Made by a program: the position numbers and the translations under genes
The notes under the pieces: model-generated
Seen by the model: only the letters and a program-made list of their open reading frames with translations
The model's database searches: none
Told to the model about the DNA's origin: nothing
Origin: Favolaschia claudopus
Taxonomy: Eukaryota > Basidiomycota > Agaricomycetes > Agaricales > Mycenaceae
Assembly: GCA_037176885.1 (NCBI GenBank)
Contig: JAWWNJ010000027.1
Location: forward strand, 1,674,001 to 1,738,000
DNA length: 64,000 nt
Direction: 5' to 3'
Shown: positions 31,684-42,524 of the stretch, in pieces
Layout: the number at the start of each line of letters is the position of its first letter
Numbering within the stretch: position 1 is the first letter of the stretch

Positions 31684-32777
31684 TATGATAGCGGACCGAA
31701 CTTCGTGACAAGTCAGATACCTAATTTGGAAATTGTTACTGTGCACTCAGTTTTCACCCAATGGTATTGAAACTGTGCAGAAATGACCATAAGAAGGAAG
31801 ACTAGAGATCCCTCGGGTCAAAAGTCTCAAAATCCACAAAATCATTTTTCCTTCCACGGATTTCGCGCTTGCGGTCCGGGCCGAGACATAGCCGGTGGCT
31901 GTACGATTCCATCAGCGCATCAAATGTCTGCCGCACCACTGAACCTTGACCAAAACTCAACCAAAACCAGGAGATTTCTGCCATGGATGTCTGCTGGGGT
32001 CAGAGTTGAGATACTGACTAACTTTATAATTAGGCCATGGGTTGATGCCTTTTTTTCCCAAAATCGCAAGTTATGTAGGTACACACACTTTTGACATTTT
32101 GCGCAGAAATTTCGCGCTTTTCTAACCCTAGACTAGGGTTACTTCGTTTGCTCTAAAATGCGAATTTTGCCTATAAACCCACCCCAAGTTCCTGCTAAAT
32201 CTCAAGTTTCAAAGAATTTTGGGCAAAATTCCGGCTTGATATGAAGTTGTGTCTGCTATCATACAATCGTGTATTCCGGTGGTTACCTCGGCTAAGCTAA
32301 GCGGGGGTCACCAGCAAGGTAACCAGAGCGGGCTGGTTACCCTAAGTATACTCTATACATTACAATACGGTTACGATTGAATAGGCGACCAAGCCTCCAG
32401 ATTATATTTTAATCTCAGAATAATTGTATTTAATCGTATTTAGTTGTATTTTGGAATATTTGTCGAACCGGCCGCAGGTGCAAGAAACATCGAAAATACA
32501 GTCACCAACTAGTTCCCTGCGGTAGTTTGCATTGCCCATACTGTTTCTTGTTCCTTTGAAGCCCTCCCTCTTCACAGAATCCGGCAGCAAACACTCTTTC
32601 GTCCATATTTGGAAATTGTGGAACATGCAAGTAAGAGTATCTGAGAATTTCAAATCTATTGCTCCAGTAAGTGGGTCAGACTACGGCGTCACTACCCTAT
32701 GCGCTCCCCTTCCACCATGCAATCCGACGACTAGCTCTGAGCCAGCATCACGTCCAGTTCAAGTTGAGATCACGCTA
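31684..32777. other. Unassigned stretch
   Basis: A GGTAACC-rich palindromic patch lies at about 32280-32342, and an ATTTAATCGTATTTAG-type AT-rich patch at 32410-32450. I see no supported gene. Confidence 0.3.
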
Positions 32778-33463
32778 CAGTGGTGGCAAATAGAAATTGC
32801 CGTGGCTTTTTGGCCAAAATCTTGCTGTATACTTCACCGAATGACCTGAAATAAGATGTAGAGATGAATATATGATACTACTGTACCACTTAGAATACTC
32901 AGCTATCTATTATGCCCTGACGATGCATCAATAACAGGACAGTTTCTGATTATTGCCATATCTGGAAAAGCTCAATGTATCCTCAGCAAAAAAAGTGTCA
33001 TAATAGGATGAAAGTACTTGAAAAACAATGCTAGTTATCACTTTGATTGACTGGAATTGAACCTCATTTGAGCTCGCAACGGCTGCTTGAAGTTGGTCCT
33101 TTTAGCTATTTTCTCTGCATTTTCAGCTATTTTGTGTGAAAATAGCCAACTTTGAGCGGCTGCTGTGAGCCCAAATGAGGGTCAATTCCATTCAACCAAA
33201 GTGGAAACTAGGACTGTTTTTCAAGTACTTTCATCCTATTATGACACCTTTTCGCTGAACCCTCATTGTGTTTTTCCGAATATGGCAAAAATCGGAAATC
33301 ATCCTATGATTGATGCATTCTCAGGGCATAATATATTGCTGAGCGTTCTAAGAGGTACAGAAGTATCACATACCCATCTCTACATTTTATTTGAGGTCAT
33401 TCGGTGAAGTATACAGCCAGATTTTCACCAAAAAGCCACGGCAATTTCTATTTGCCACCACTG
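32778..33463. mobile_element. Full-length palindromic pogo-like element, copy 1
   Basis: The whole 686 bp is an imperfect palindrome: each arm of about 330 bp matches the other in reverse complement, from CAGTGGTGGCAAATAGAAATT at the ends to the AGCTATTTTC region near the centre (about 33100-33145). TA flanks both ends (32776-32777, 33464-33465). A second copy (51895-52401) lacks the outer part of its right arm. Transcription across it would give a long hairpin RNA. Confidence 0.85.
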
Positions 33464-33733
33464 TACAAACAAAGCCAAGTTATGGCTCAATTTTGGCTAC
33501 TAGGTACAAGTAAGGACCTAGATTATCCACATAGCTCGTGGGATCATCCCAGTCTAGACTGTCCGCTCAACTACTCAAAAAAACCCAGTCACTGGTTGCG
33601 ATTGTCCGGCGTCTATGCACTTGTCAGTCGAGAGTCAGGCTCAATTCGAACGAAATCTACTACTTCCAGACTCGCACTTCCGAAAACCGAAATTACACCA
33701 AGTCCGCAGAGTCGGTAGAGTTGGTGTACAATA
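33464..33733. other. Short spacer between two MITEs
   Basis: I see nothing identifiable in it. Confidence 0.3.
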
Positions 33734-34175
33734 GAGACTTTGCGCAGAGCCACCGGTATTAAGCCACCCAGTGGCTCTCACGGCATGCGCTGTGGAGCGG
33801 CTACGGCATATGGTGGCTCGTTTGGTGGCTCGTCGCCCGCGTTGCAGGTGGGGCTTCAAGTATCTACATGGTACCTCTGTGACTATACCTCAATGTAGTG
33901 AGGTGTCGTGGTTAGGTCACCAGTTTCCCGCTTTATTTGGTGCGTTTTAGGCCGGTTCTTGCAAAACCGACGGTTGGCGTAGAACCTTGGTGTGCTTCCT
34001 GGTGGTTTGGGAGCCTAGCGCTTCGAGGTCATCCAGGGGGATGAAAAAATGCCGGAGAAAATGAATTTCAAGTTGTTCTTCCAGCCACCGAATGAGCCAC
34101 CATAGCGCGTAGCCGCTCCACAGCGCATGCCGTGAGAGCCACCGGGTGGCTCCCGGTGGCTCTGCGCAAAGTCTC
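33734..34175. mobile_element. TA-flanked MITE family B, copy 1
   Basis: A 442-bp element with inverted repeats GAGACTTTGCGCAGAGCCACCGG, extending with gaps to GGCATGCGCTGTGGAGCGGC, flanked by TA. Copy 2 at 53880-54319 is about 95 percent identical by eye and is also TA-flanked. Confidence 0.87.
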
Positions 34176-34946
34176 TAATAAACTGCCAATTCTTGCCGCA
34201 TATTTGCCTCATTCTCTCCTGCTTCCCCGACACTTCTTTATGACTGGTTCTCTCCGAAGGTGCGGTGTCCCTGGACTCATCGCGAGGGGCGTTACAGAGG
34301 GGTGAGAGGCTCGGAGGAAACATGTTGGGGGCGCGAGGCGGAGGGTTTATGGCGAGACAAAGGGAAATCTCGTCCATTGACTCGTTTCATATCTCCATAT
34401 ATAAGTGTGTTGAGTTGAATATTCATTTACACTGAACCCCGAGGAAAGTATTTCATCTGGGCATACAATCAATAAGACCCTCATTTTAAGTCCATAAAAG
34501 CTCGCTATAGTAGCCCCACTGAGTGTCATAACTTAGTACCTCAGAGTGCCTCATAGACATTCATAGTAAGCAGGTCAGTTTCAGAGTGCACCATAGTTTG
34601 CTATAGTCAATCATAGTTCCTCATAGTAAGCCGTTTTCTATAGAGGAGAAAGGCATTTCACTACTCCTGCCCTCCCTCAAGATTACGATTAAATACGGAC
34701 CCCGTACTGTAATATAATCGTACTGTAATGTAATTTAATCCCTCGTATCCCTCAGACTAAGATTATGGGGGGCGCCCATATTTAATCATAATTTTAGGAT
34801 TACAATCAATTATATTCAAATATAATCAAAATTATATCCAGCCTTAGTCCACAGACATGGGACATAGGCCAAAAAAAACGGGTATAGGTATTTTTTATTA
34901 TTTTCCGCAACCCCTTGTGCTGACTTTGAGCCCAGCATTGCAGATA
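34176..34946. other. TCATAGT-repeat and AT-rich stretch
   Basis: Between about 34505 and 34640 the unit TCATAGT/CTATAGT is repeated irregularly more than eight times. From 34680 to 34850 there are TTAATC/ATAATC-rich strings in both orientations. A short minus frame (34377-34015) overlaps MITE B. No gene is supported. Confidence 0.4.
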
Positions 34947-35393
34947 CAGTAGAGTCTGTCATATGGATCACAGTCGGGAGAGTCCAAGAGGTTATTCCAT
35001 ATTGTGGTTATTCCATATTAAAAAATCAATTTAAAAATGATTTTAAAAATGAATTTCTTTTCCGACAAAATTTCTTCGCTTACTAGGGAACAGGGGCTGG
35101 ATTCTGGGCTATTTCACACTCCAAGTCCCAGATCGAGGACTTCATGGCACTGGCCTGTTACAAGGCACAATTCACACCCATTATGGTCACAACACACAGG
35201 GAAAAAATAGCTCCCAGATCTTTTCCACCGCTCGGACAATGGAATATCCACCAAAAAAGCCTCCAAATCCATATTTCATATTCCGGACTGCGGAGAGTGG
35301 AATATTACCCTCTCCCAAGCCCGGAGAGGCCGGAAAGCTATTCCATATTGCGGCTATTCCACATGACGATATTCCATATGAAAGACTCTACTG
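34947..35393. mobile_element. Pogo-like MITE, CAGTAGAGTCTGTC terminus
   Basis: A 447-bp element with inverted repeats CAGTAGAGTCTGTCATATGG (about 24 bp with one gap), flanked by TA (34945-34946, 35394-35395). TATTCCATATTG strings recur inside. Confidence 0.8.
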
Positions 35394-36017
35394 TACAGGC
35401 CAGATAAGAGTTGAAATAGCAAATATCTGATACAAGTAACATTTTTGAACAATAATATCAAACTCCTTCTGCATACAATCTCCAGGATTGGGGATTCTAG
35501 TCTGAAATACAGTAATGAACACTTTCTCTTCAATCAATTAGTCATGGCCTCAATTTCCTGACATGCAAGGTAACATACATACGCTTTACTGGTGCCCCAT
35601 GGGTGAAGAAAGGTCAGAATCACATCTGAGAAGGAAATTTGTGGTCTGAATTCCATTGAGTACCGGTGATATCCGGAGTCACCTTCGGAAGGATTCCGAG
35701 CATGTGACATCACAAATCACACTGCCACAGTGCCAGCCAACTGCCAGCGCATCGACCTTCACCACTAGTCTCTTGTAAACAGACTACTCTAACACGGAAG
35801 TCCTCGTACCTGCGGGGTGTTATAAGTAGTCTGTCAGTTTGGTCGGATTGATGATTGGCGGTGGGAGTAATGCCGTAAAGTTTCCCATCAGGCGCGTCGG
35901 TGAGTGTTCCACGGGGCGTTTTTCGCTATTCCATGTTGTGGAGAGTCACTAGGTCGTTCAGACGCTTGTAGTTCGCGCTTGAACCCAACAAAAATCTGCA
36001 AAATCGTTGGCCGGTGT
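35394..36017. other. Unassigned stretch containing hairpin element H
   Basis: No gene is seen. Hairpin element H copy 2 at 35767-35836 is the only recognised feature. Confidence 0.35.
35767..35836 (+). repeat. Short hairpin element H, copy 2
   Basis: The left arm GTCTCTTGTAAACAGACTACTCTAACA, the conserved loop core TCCTCGTACCTGCGG, and the right arm TGTTATAAGTAGTCTGT fold into a long stem. The arm bases differ from copies 1 and 3, but the partner arm differs in step, so pairing is kept. Confidence 0.6.
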
Positions 36018-36619
36018 TAGTGTTGCCGCGGCTCGGCTCGGCTCCGGCTAGCCGGCTGAGCTGAGCTATTTTAAGCTGAGCTGAGCCAGCCGTTACTAGG
36101 GCGGCTCCACGTGGCTCGGCTCAGGCTCAAGCCGGCTCAAGCCCGGCTAAGCCGCAGCTCGACCACAATTTTGCTCAGCCTGCGCACCCGTTGCCCAGGG
36201 GTACAAATACTGTTTAAATACACATTTGCAGTCCCCCAATGCCCTTCACCTTCATATTTCACGTCTGCGCTGTCATTCGTAGTGTTTTCGTCACCATGAG
36301 AAAATGTATTTAAAAATAAATTTAATAAAGATTTAGCGAGCAACGTGGCTGGCCAGTGTCGACAGCGTCAAGAGAGCCTGTGAGTATTCTTAAAAGACCA
36401 GAAAGGGTGTCTGTATGCTATTCCTATGTTGTGCGGTCGATATACAGTGCTGAAATTGCACCTTTGTGAAAAGCTTGCTGAGCCGTTGCGGAGCCGTGGA
36501 TGAGCCAAGCCACGTAAGCCAGCCGTCAAAAATAGCTCGGCTCGGCTTTTTGCGGTGATGGCTCTGGAGCCATCAAAAGCCGAGCCGAGCTAGCCGAAGC
36601 CGAGCCGCGGCAACACTAA
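36018..36619. mobile_element. hAT-like MITE rich in GGCTCGGCTC
   Basis: The inverted ends read TTAGTGTTGCCGCGGCTCGG on the left and the complement on the right (about 37 bp). The arms are filled with AGCCGAGC/GGCTCGGC repeats. The AGTGTTGCCG terminus is typical of hAT elements. The 8 bp on each side (GCCGGTGT and ACCACTGT) agree at five positions, so a diverged duplication is possible. Confidence 0.65.
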
Positions 36620-37285
36620 CCACTGTACATTCCATAGCCACATCCTGGGAGCAGAATAGGATATCTTGAACCTGGATTCTCATCAAGGGGAGTATATAAG
36701 ATTTCCAAATCCGTAATTTACGGCATTACCTTCACCGCCTTACATCGGGGGGATGGAGGGGCAGAGAAGGGATGGGAGCAGGCCAGAGAAGGAGGGGGAA
36801 GAAATGATGAATGTGGGGATACTGGTGTGCTTTCCTCTCTTTTTGTTTGTCCCTCTCTCTTGTTCCTCTCTCTTGTCTTATTTTTTTGTGGTCTCCTCCT
36901 GACAGGCTCCTGTTGTTCTTCAAAAATTTGTTCCATTTTATTTCTACTGGTTGCCTTTCCATAAGCATTAAAAAATGTTTTCGCATTATTTCGACTGTTC
37001 TCGCCGCCATATCACCACCATCCCGAGACAGCTGTCGGGACCCCATCAAGTTTGGATCTCATTTAGAAAATCAAGCGGAGAATAAAGACCAAAAATCTAT
37101 TGGAGGAGTCCCCACCCCCTCATTAGATTTATTTTACCTCTAATTAAACATTCACCCCCAGCGAAAAGTCCATCTTGAGATATCTTGGGATATCTTGGGA
37201 AATCTTGTATCCTCCTAGCTATTTTTATCCACATCTTGTATCCTCTTGAGTCGCCTCAAAATTATTCCAAATTCATGTTTTCATA
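36620..37285. other. Left flank of the 5.7-kb TIR element
   Basis: A GA/CT-rich tract covers 36750-36930. A tandem ATATCTTGGGA-type repeat with three units lies at about 37168-37210. No gene is supported. Confidence 0.4.
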
Positions 37286-37791
37286 TATGCTGTTCGTTTT
37301 GTAAAAAAAATCAAAACCCCTTATGATGCAAGTGTACCTCATATACTTGAGTGTGAATAGAGCTTCAGGTCGCAATATGGTGTGTATAGCTTGACGAGAC
37401 GGACAATATATAGTGTGAGTTAGCGGTCAATATATATTGAGTCACTCAATATATTGTGAATGACACTCAATATATTGTGCAAATTTAACAAGCTATAGGA
37501 TTTGTATCTGGCACAGCGAGCGGGCCCTCCCGCCGGCCGTTTGACGCTGTACTCGGTTTGTCCCGCCGCCAGCGGCGCCGTCGTGCGACCCAGTGCACAA
37601 GGCTCGGACTTCTCGGGGATCTCCGGACCGAGTTCTGCCAGCAGCTTTCCGGGCGTGCCGCGATGATGTCAATGCTGTAGATTTCTTTTTACTTAGCAGC
37701 ATTGGCGTCATGAGCGGCGCCAGCGAACCAGGGGCCGCTCCGTGTGTACAAGAAATTGAATGCTATTAACAAAAATTAAACTGACGGGCTA
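37286..37791 (+). repeat. Left terminal inverted repeat (506 bp)
   Basis: Exact reverse-complement partner of 42525-43030 as far as I can read. A subterminal array of palindromic CAATATATTG and related CAATATATA units occupies about 37407-37480 and is mirrored in the other arm. Such arrays often bind transposase. The 72-codon frame in the repeat is duplicated only because the repeat is, and I do not call it a gene. The last codons of the BTB-like gene overlap the inner 16 bp. Confidence 0.92.
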
Positions 37792-38496
37792 CCTGCCAAT
37801 ATCATGTAAACCGGCCAGCCCATTGCTTGTACATCGACCTCTTGGAGCTGAGTCACCCTGCTCGTAAAGATGTCCGCGACGCCACTGTTAATCCATTTGT
37901 TAATGCTGAATCTGCCTCCCAGCTGAATACGGCGCGATGGGGGGAGGGGGATCCCATCCAGAACCTTGACTGCGTAATCCGTCGCAACAGGGATCTCCCA
38001 TTTATGCGCTAGTTTCATCAGGTGAGTACAGATGCGTTCGCGCTCGATGTCATCGTTGCCCAGAGCCTGCCACTCCCTAGGCGTATTTCAGAATAAAGTG
38101 CAGTGGGCAAGCGATACCACTCACGCGCGGTAGATCCATTGCAACAAATCGTCGAACTCGCTGACAGTTGTCCCGGGGAGGAAGAGGGGATACGCTTCAG
38201 TTCCTTCGCGAGTTGGATCATTTTTCTCTTTCCCGTCGGGAATGGTGATGAGACTGTTGAAGATCTCGGACAGCTTCTGGAGCATGGTGATGTGTACGTT
38301 GTAAATGGTCTTGTCATCGACCTGGGGAACGGACTCAATCTGTGAGAGTATTGTTTTTCACGAAAAATCTCACTCGAATTACTATTGAGCCGTCGGAGTA
38401 CCAGAACGTGGAATGCCTTTGGAACTGACCAATGTTCTTGACGACTCCTTGTCTATTGTAATTGTCCAAGGCCATCTTGTCGTTGTCGGTGCTCAT
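37776..38496 (-). CDS. BTB/POZ-like protein encoded in the TIR element
   Basis: Three exons join in phase on the minus strand: 38496-38374, 38339-38125 and 38076-37776, giving 639 nt (212 residues plus stop). The introns are 34 nt (38373-38340, unusually short) and 48 nt (38124-38077), both GT...AG. The protein starts MSTDNDKMALDNYNRQ and has QFQRHSTFWYSDGSIVI, KTIYNVHITMLQKLSEIFNS and VSEFDDLLQWIYR, the layout of the diverse BTB-like domains of mushroom genomes, followed by a helical C-terminal half (LMKLAHKWEIPVATDYAVKV). BTB domains mediate protein-protein contacts. The role here is unknown and could be regulation of transposition. The start codon faces that of the integrase gene 77 bp away. 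The C-terminal codons lie in the left inverted repeat. Confidence 0.75.
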
Positions 38497-38573
38497 AGTG
38501 AGTGGCGCAACAAACAAATTTACTGTTGCCAACTTCGGCTGTCGGCTCTAAATTTGGTCTGCTTCCTTCCACT
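38497..38573. promoter_or_regulatory. Putative bidirectional promoter between BTB-like and integrase genes
   Basis: Only 77 bp separate the two divergent start codons (38496 minus, 38574 plus). The interval must contain at least parts of both 5' leaders. I see no clear TATA box. The call rests on gene arrangement alone. Confidence 0.5.
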
Positions 38574-40578
38574 ATGTCGCGTCCACTTCCTCCTCTCCCC
38601 GAGCCGGAAAACGAGCCCTGGTCTGCAAATGTGCATGCAGCATATGAGCTCATGTCAGGCACCTTCCGCTCCGCGTCTTCAGTACTCAGTCAAGACGCTG
38701 ACGCCAAACGTCTTGAATTTCACGCTCAACACGCAACAAAAGAGCTGTTGCCAATACTTAAAGCATTCGAAGCACATGCAGAAGAAGAGCACATCCCTAT
38801 GCCATGGGTGCTTGACTGCACTGAAGCTGTCGGTGAATTAATTTTCAATCTCTGTCAGGCACAGGAATTGGCGTCGGAAAGGTATGCGGAATTGTTTACG
38901 CAAAACTAGATCCAAACTCAAATGGAGTTCAGACAGGAAAGTCATGTACATTTTGCCTCCTCAGTGACCGTCATCCGCATGGGGAAGAGAGGCCGCCCTC
39001 GTAAAGAGATCAACCCAGAGTTGCTTGCTGAGGCGATGGCTTCTCACCGTCGTATCTCAGTTGCAGCACTCGCCCGTGCTATGGGTGTCAGCCGGCCCAC
39101 TTTAATTGATCAGATGAAGAAACGTGGGGTTCACAATGATTTCACTCAGTTATCGAAAGCTGATCTCGATAAACTGGTGAGGTCTTTTCGCAAAGCAAAG
39201 CCAGATTCTGGAATCAGATACCTTATCGCTGCCATGGCGTCCGCGTTCAAAAACGTCGCGTGTTTTCATCTGTCCGCCGCGTTGACGGAATTGGCCGGAT
39301 TCTGCGCCAGCGCCGCATTATCGAACGCGGCAAATACCAAGTTTCCCGGCCGCATGCGCTATGGCATATTGACGGCCACCACAAACTCATTCTTTGGGGT
39401 ATTGTTATTCACGGAATAGTGGATGGGTACTCTCGGACGGTATTTTTTCACGCTTTTGGGAATCAATATTCATTGACTGACCACTGTCAGATAACTGGCT
39501 TGCGCGCCAGTACTAACAACCGCGCTTCAACAGTGCTTGATGTATTCCTTGAAGCTGTTGGCAAGTACGGACTTCCATCCCGTATGCGCGGAGACCGTGG
39601 TTCAGAGAACAAGAAGGTCTCCGTGTACATGATTTTGAAGCGGGGCCTTGGTCGCGGGTCATTCATTTGGGGGTCGTAAGTCACTTTCATATATAATACA
39701 GTGCATTGTGCGTAACCACCTTATTACAGATCCACAACCAACACGAAAATCGAGCGGCTCTGGGTTGAGGTTGGCTCTCAATTTGCTCGACGCTGGAGAG
39801 CCTTCTTTTATCGCCTCGAGGCTCTTCATGGTCTGGATCGGGGTAACCCCCACCACTTGTGGCTTCTCCATTTCTTATTTCTCGATCTCATCAACGAAGA
39901 CTGCGACAGCTTTCGCTCAGAATGGAACTGCCATCCAATTTCAGGCGAAGGTCATGACCAAAGCCCTGAGGTACGGTTCATGATTGAATTAACATTGTTT
40001 GCACAATAATTGACAATTTCCGATAGGAGATGTGTTTTATGGGCCGGTTACAGAATGGTTTTTATGACGAGGACTGCAACGGGGTCCATCCCAATGTCCT
40101 CGAGCGCTATTACGGTACTCATGGTCGTGAACGTCAACGGGCTGCTGGGGAAACAGGCGCTGGTCAACTCGAAGATGAAGAGATTTCCAATCCACCCAGC
40201 GCCACCGGAAGCCAGTCGGACGATACGCAGAGCCTGGAGGAACGGATCGCAGAGGCGCACGAAGACAATTTCCATCATGAGGCAGTTGCCGTTCCAAAGC
40301 ACGCTAATCCATTCGATGATGACGACTCGATGCAACTGTTCTACGACACCCTCGAGGCTGCGATCCAAAACAATGTTGTTCCGCACGGGTACGGGCTCCA
40401 GTCGGATGAGTGGGGAGAGGATGGATATCCCAGTTTTGAAATTTTGAAGTCAGGGCGTCATGGTTCAAAGCGCCTGCGAATTGCTCTCCCAGATTTCATT
40501 TGGCGACCACGAGCAGAGATGTGGGGGCGAGCGTTGGCTATATTAGACCAGATCACATACAGAAATGAGGCACAATGA
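38574..40578 (+). pseudogene. HTH-integrase (DDE) transposase gene with one frameshift
   Basis: Exons are 38574-38881, 38933-39439, 39491-39675, 39730-39970 and 40027-40578. The four introns of 51-56 nt are all GT...AG. Exon 1 encodes a helical N-terminus ([16 protein letters not shown]...). Exon 2 has KRGRPRKEINPELL and a helix-turn-helix (ISVAALARAMGVSRPTLIDQ). The catalytic core shows LWHIDGHHKLILWGIVIHG (first D), RMRGDRGSEN (second D) and TKIERLWVEV (E), with 34 residues between the last two. The C-terminal part has WRAFFYRLEALHGLDRGNP, LFLDLINEDCDSF and NGVHPNVLERYYGTHG. Total phase is off by one nucleotide: between GIRYLIAA and HGVRVQKRRVFSSV (about 39230-39250) one base appears to be missing. 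Everything else is open. This architecture matches the rve-like integrase proteins common in Agaricomycetes. Confidence 0.85.
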
Positions 40579-40654
40579 GATAGAATCTTATTCTTGGAGC
40601 ATCGCGACGCATAAAGTTTTTTCGACAGCTCGGAAATCACTCCAAAATTGACTG

Positions 40655-40750
40655 ACACACCATTTTTTTCTCGTTCTTTCTCTCTTTCACCCAGCCAACC
40701 ACCCACCCACCCACACTCTCTCCTTCTTTCTTTCTTTCTTTCCTCCTCAT
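40655..40750 (+). promoter_or_regulatory. CT-rich tract upstream of the 421-aa gene
   Basis: A pyrimidine-rich leader with CACCCACCCACCCA and TTCTTTCTTTCTTT runs ends just before the ATG at 40754. CT-rich stretches are typical of the core promoter/5' leader of well-expressed fungal genes and support the chosen start. Confidence 0.5.
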
Positions 40751-40753
40751 CAT

Positions 40754-42346
40754 ATGGCCTCCACCTCCACCTCTCAGGTGCGAGCTGTCGAGTGCATTGC
40801 ACAAGACAGAGATTCCGACGATGAGTGCACCTGTACCGAGTATCGTCCACTCGGAGACCTGGGCATTTGTGCGCAACCGAACTGTTTACACAAAAAAAAA
40901 TACCACGTTGCAGTGTCGTCGAAGAAAGGGAAAGACGTAGACAGCATTCTCGAGAGAATTGCCAACAAAGGCTCTGGAAGCTCCGCGTCATCTTCAATGC
41001 TAGCCAAAATCGGTAAAGCCCGAACTGGACTCACTTCGTCTGGCGCAAAAAAATCTCGCAAGACCCGAGCAGCCGCAAACCTCGAGTCCAACCAGGGAAT
41101 GCGACCAAAAAAAAACAAGGTAATGCTCACTCGGCCAGCATTTCATCAGCTTAACATCACCCAAGCACAAACAGACCCAGAGCACAAGTAACAATTTCCG
41201 TGTTGGCTCGATTACGATTTTGCCGTGTGGTACAATATGCTCGGTGGGTTTTGATCCAGCTTTATGGGCTACAGTGTGCTTACCTTTCCTCTCAGAATGG
41301 GATGCGTCAATTGCCAAAGAAGAATCGTCCCATTCCCGGTAGGCCGGCAGTCCAATTGGCTGTTGTTCATGGCCTTGCTGTGGTGGATATTACACATGGA
41401 ATTTCGATTGACCGGACAGCGGACCACGACGAGCTCAAAGATAGGCTTCACGAATTATTTCCACAGCCGTTTGCCTATTTCGATCGCATCGAGGCGGAGT
41501 CTGACTCGAAAGAGCCTGTATGGTGGTTGGGGACGGTCAATAGCAAACAACTACAAATTGCTCCTGTAACTCACCCAACTGGGGCGGATGCCGAATACAA
41601 CAAAGGAGCTACTACAAGTGGATTCCGCCACTGCCGCCTCTTCATTGGTAAGTTCATCCGCTGCGACGTGTCATCTATACTAATGAGAAACGTAGTTTCG
41701 AACCAACCCATACCCAAAGAAATCCTCGATACTTGGGTTGATGAAGAGACACTTGCCGCACTCCAGGGCGGCAACAGTGAGTTTTTTCTCTGTGGTTTTG
41801 TCTGGCGCTTCGAGAGCTTACAATTTGCTCAGAGAATATCCAGTCTGACAACGATTCGGAAGGGAGTGACTCCGAGTCCGAGGATGAGGAGCCTCGCAGC
41901 AGCAGCGTAGAGCCAATCCCCATCAGTATCCGAGTCCCTGTCCTTCGGTCAAAACGTAGATCAGACACGGGCGAAGAGGAAAGGGCTACGAAGAAGAAGA
42001 AGCGTGCGTGTATGAATTTGTAGTCCATGCTTGAGGTATTGATTCCGACCCCAGTGTCTGCTGACAGTGCGCTTCCGGAAATTTTCAAGGACAGTGTTGC
42101 CCAAGAAATCATCGGTACGTGGATGGTACTTTGTACGACGGACCTCATATACTTACCTGAGGCTGGTCAGGCAACGGTGTCGAAAACGGCTTGATTGATC
42201 TCACCGCTGAGACTGACGACCAACTTGAAACGGTGATCCGTCAAAAGACTCCTTCCCCTGCACCAGCACCTCCTACACTATCCCCCGAATTCAAGGTTGA
42301 CTCGTCGCTCGGGGACCCATATGCGACCAGGGTCTACGATTGCTAA
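40754..42346 (+). CDS. 421-residue accessory protein of the TIR element
   Basis: Seven exons (40754-41119, 41175-41243, 41296-41647, 41696-41776, 41833-42007, 42068-42114, 42171-42346) separated by six GT...AG introns of 48-60 nt sum to 1,266 nt with no stop, which is strong support. The N-terminus has a Cys/His cluster (ECTCTEY...ICAQPNCLHKKKYH), possibly a small zinc site, then basic stretches (KKSRKTRAA, RPKKNK). The middle contains RPAVQLAVVHGLAVVDITHG, DELKDRLHELFPQPFAYFDR and WWLGTVNSKQLQIAP. The C-terminus is acidic and Ser-rich (SDNDSEGSDSESEDEEP) followed by a basic KKKKR patch that may be a nuclear signal. I recall similar proteins beside integrases in mushrooms but know no function. 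It may be a transposition partner. Confidence 0.78.
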
Positions 42347-42524
42347 GGTTGGGATCTTGGACAATGTTTGAACTGATGTGGACATCGTACTAGTAGTTAC
42401 CAGTGTTTTTGCTTTGCTCTTGCCCCTCATTTTTTTTCTCAAACCGGACATTCACTCGCCTTACCTAGACTCTCTCGGACATCTTGCTATACCCACACTT
42501 TCCTTTACCTTTTCCACCGTATCT

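Noticed and set aside
36018..36619. GGCTCGGCTC repeats as a coding Ala/Arg/Leu-rich protein
   Set aside because: The pattern is symmetric about the centre and bounded by inverted ends, as in a MITE, and frames are interrupted.
40637..41317. Minus-strand frames of up to 179 codons opposite the 421-residue gene
   Set aside because: They run across introns of the plus-strand gene and across simple repeats; the plus-strand exon phases are decisive.
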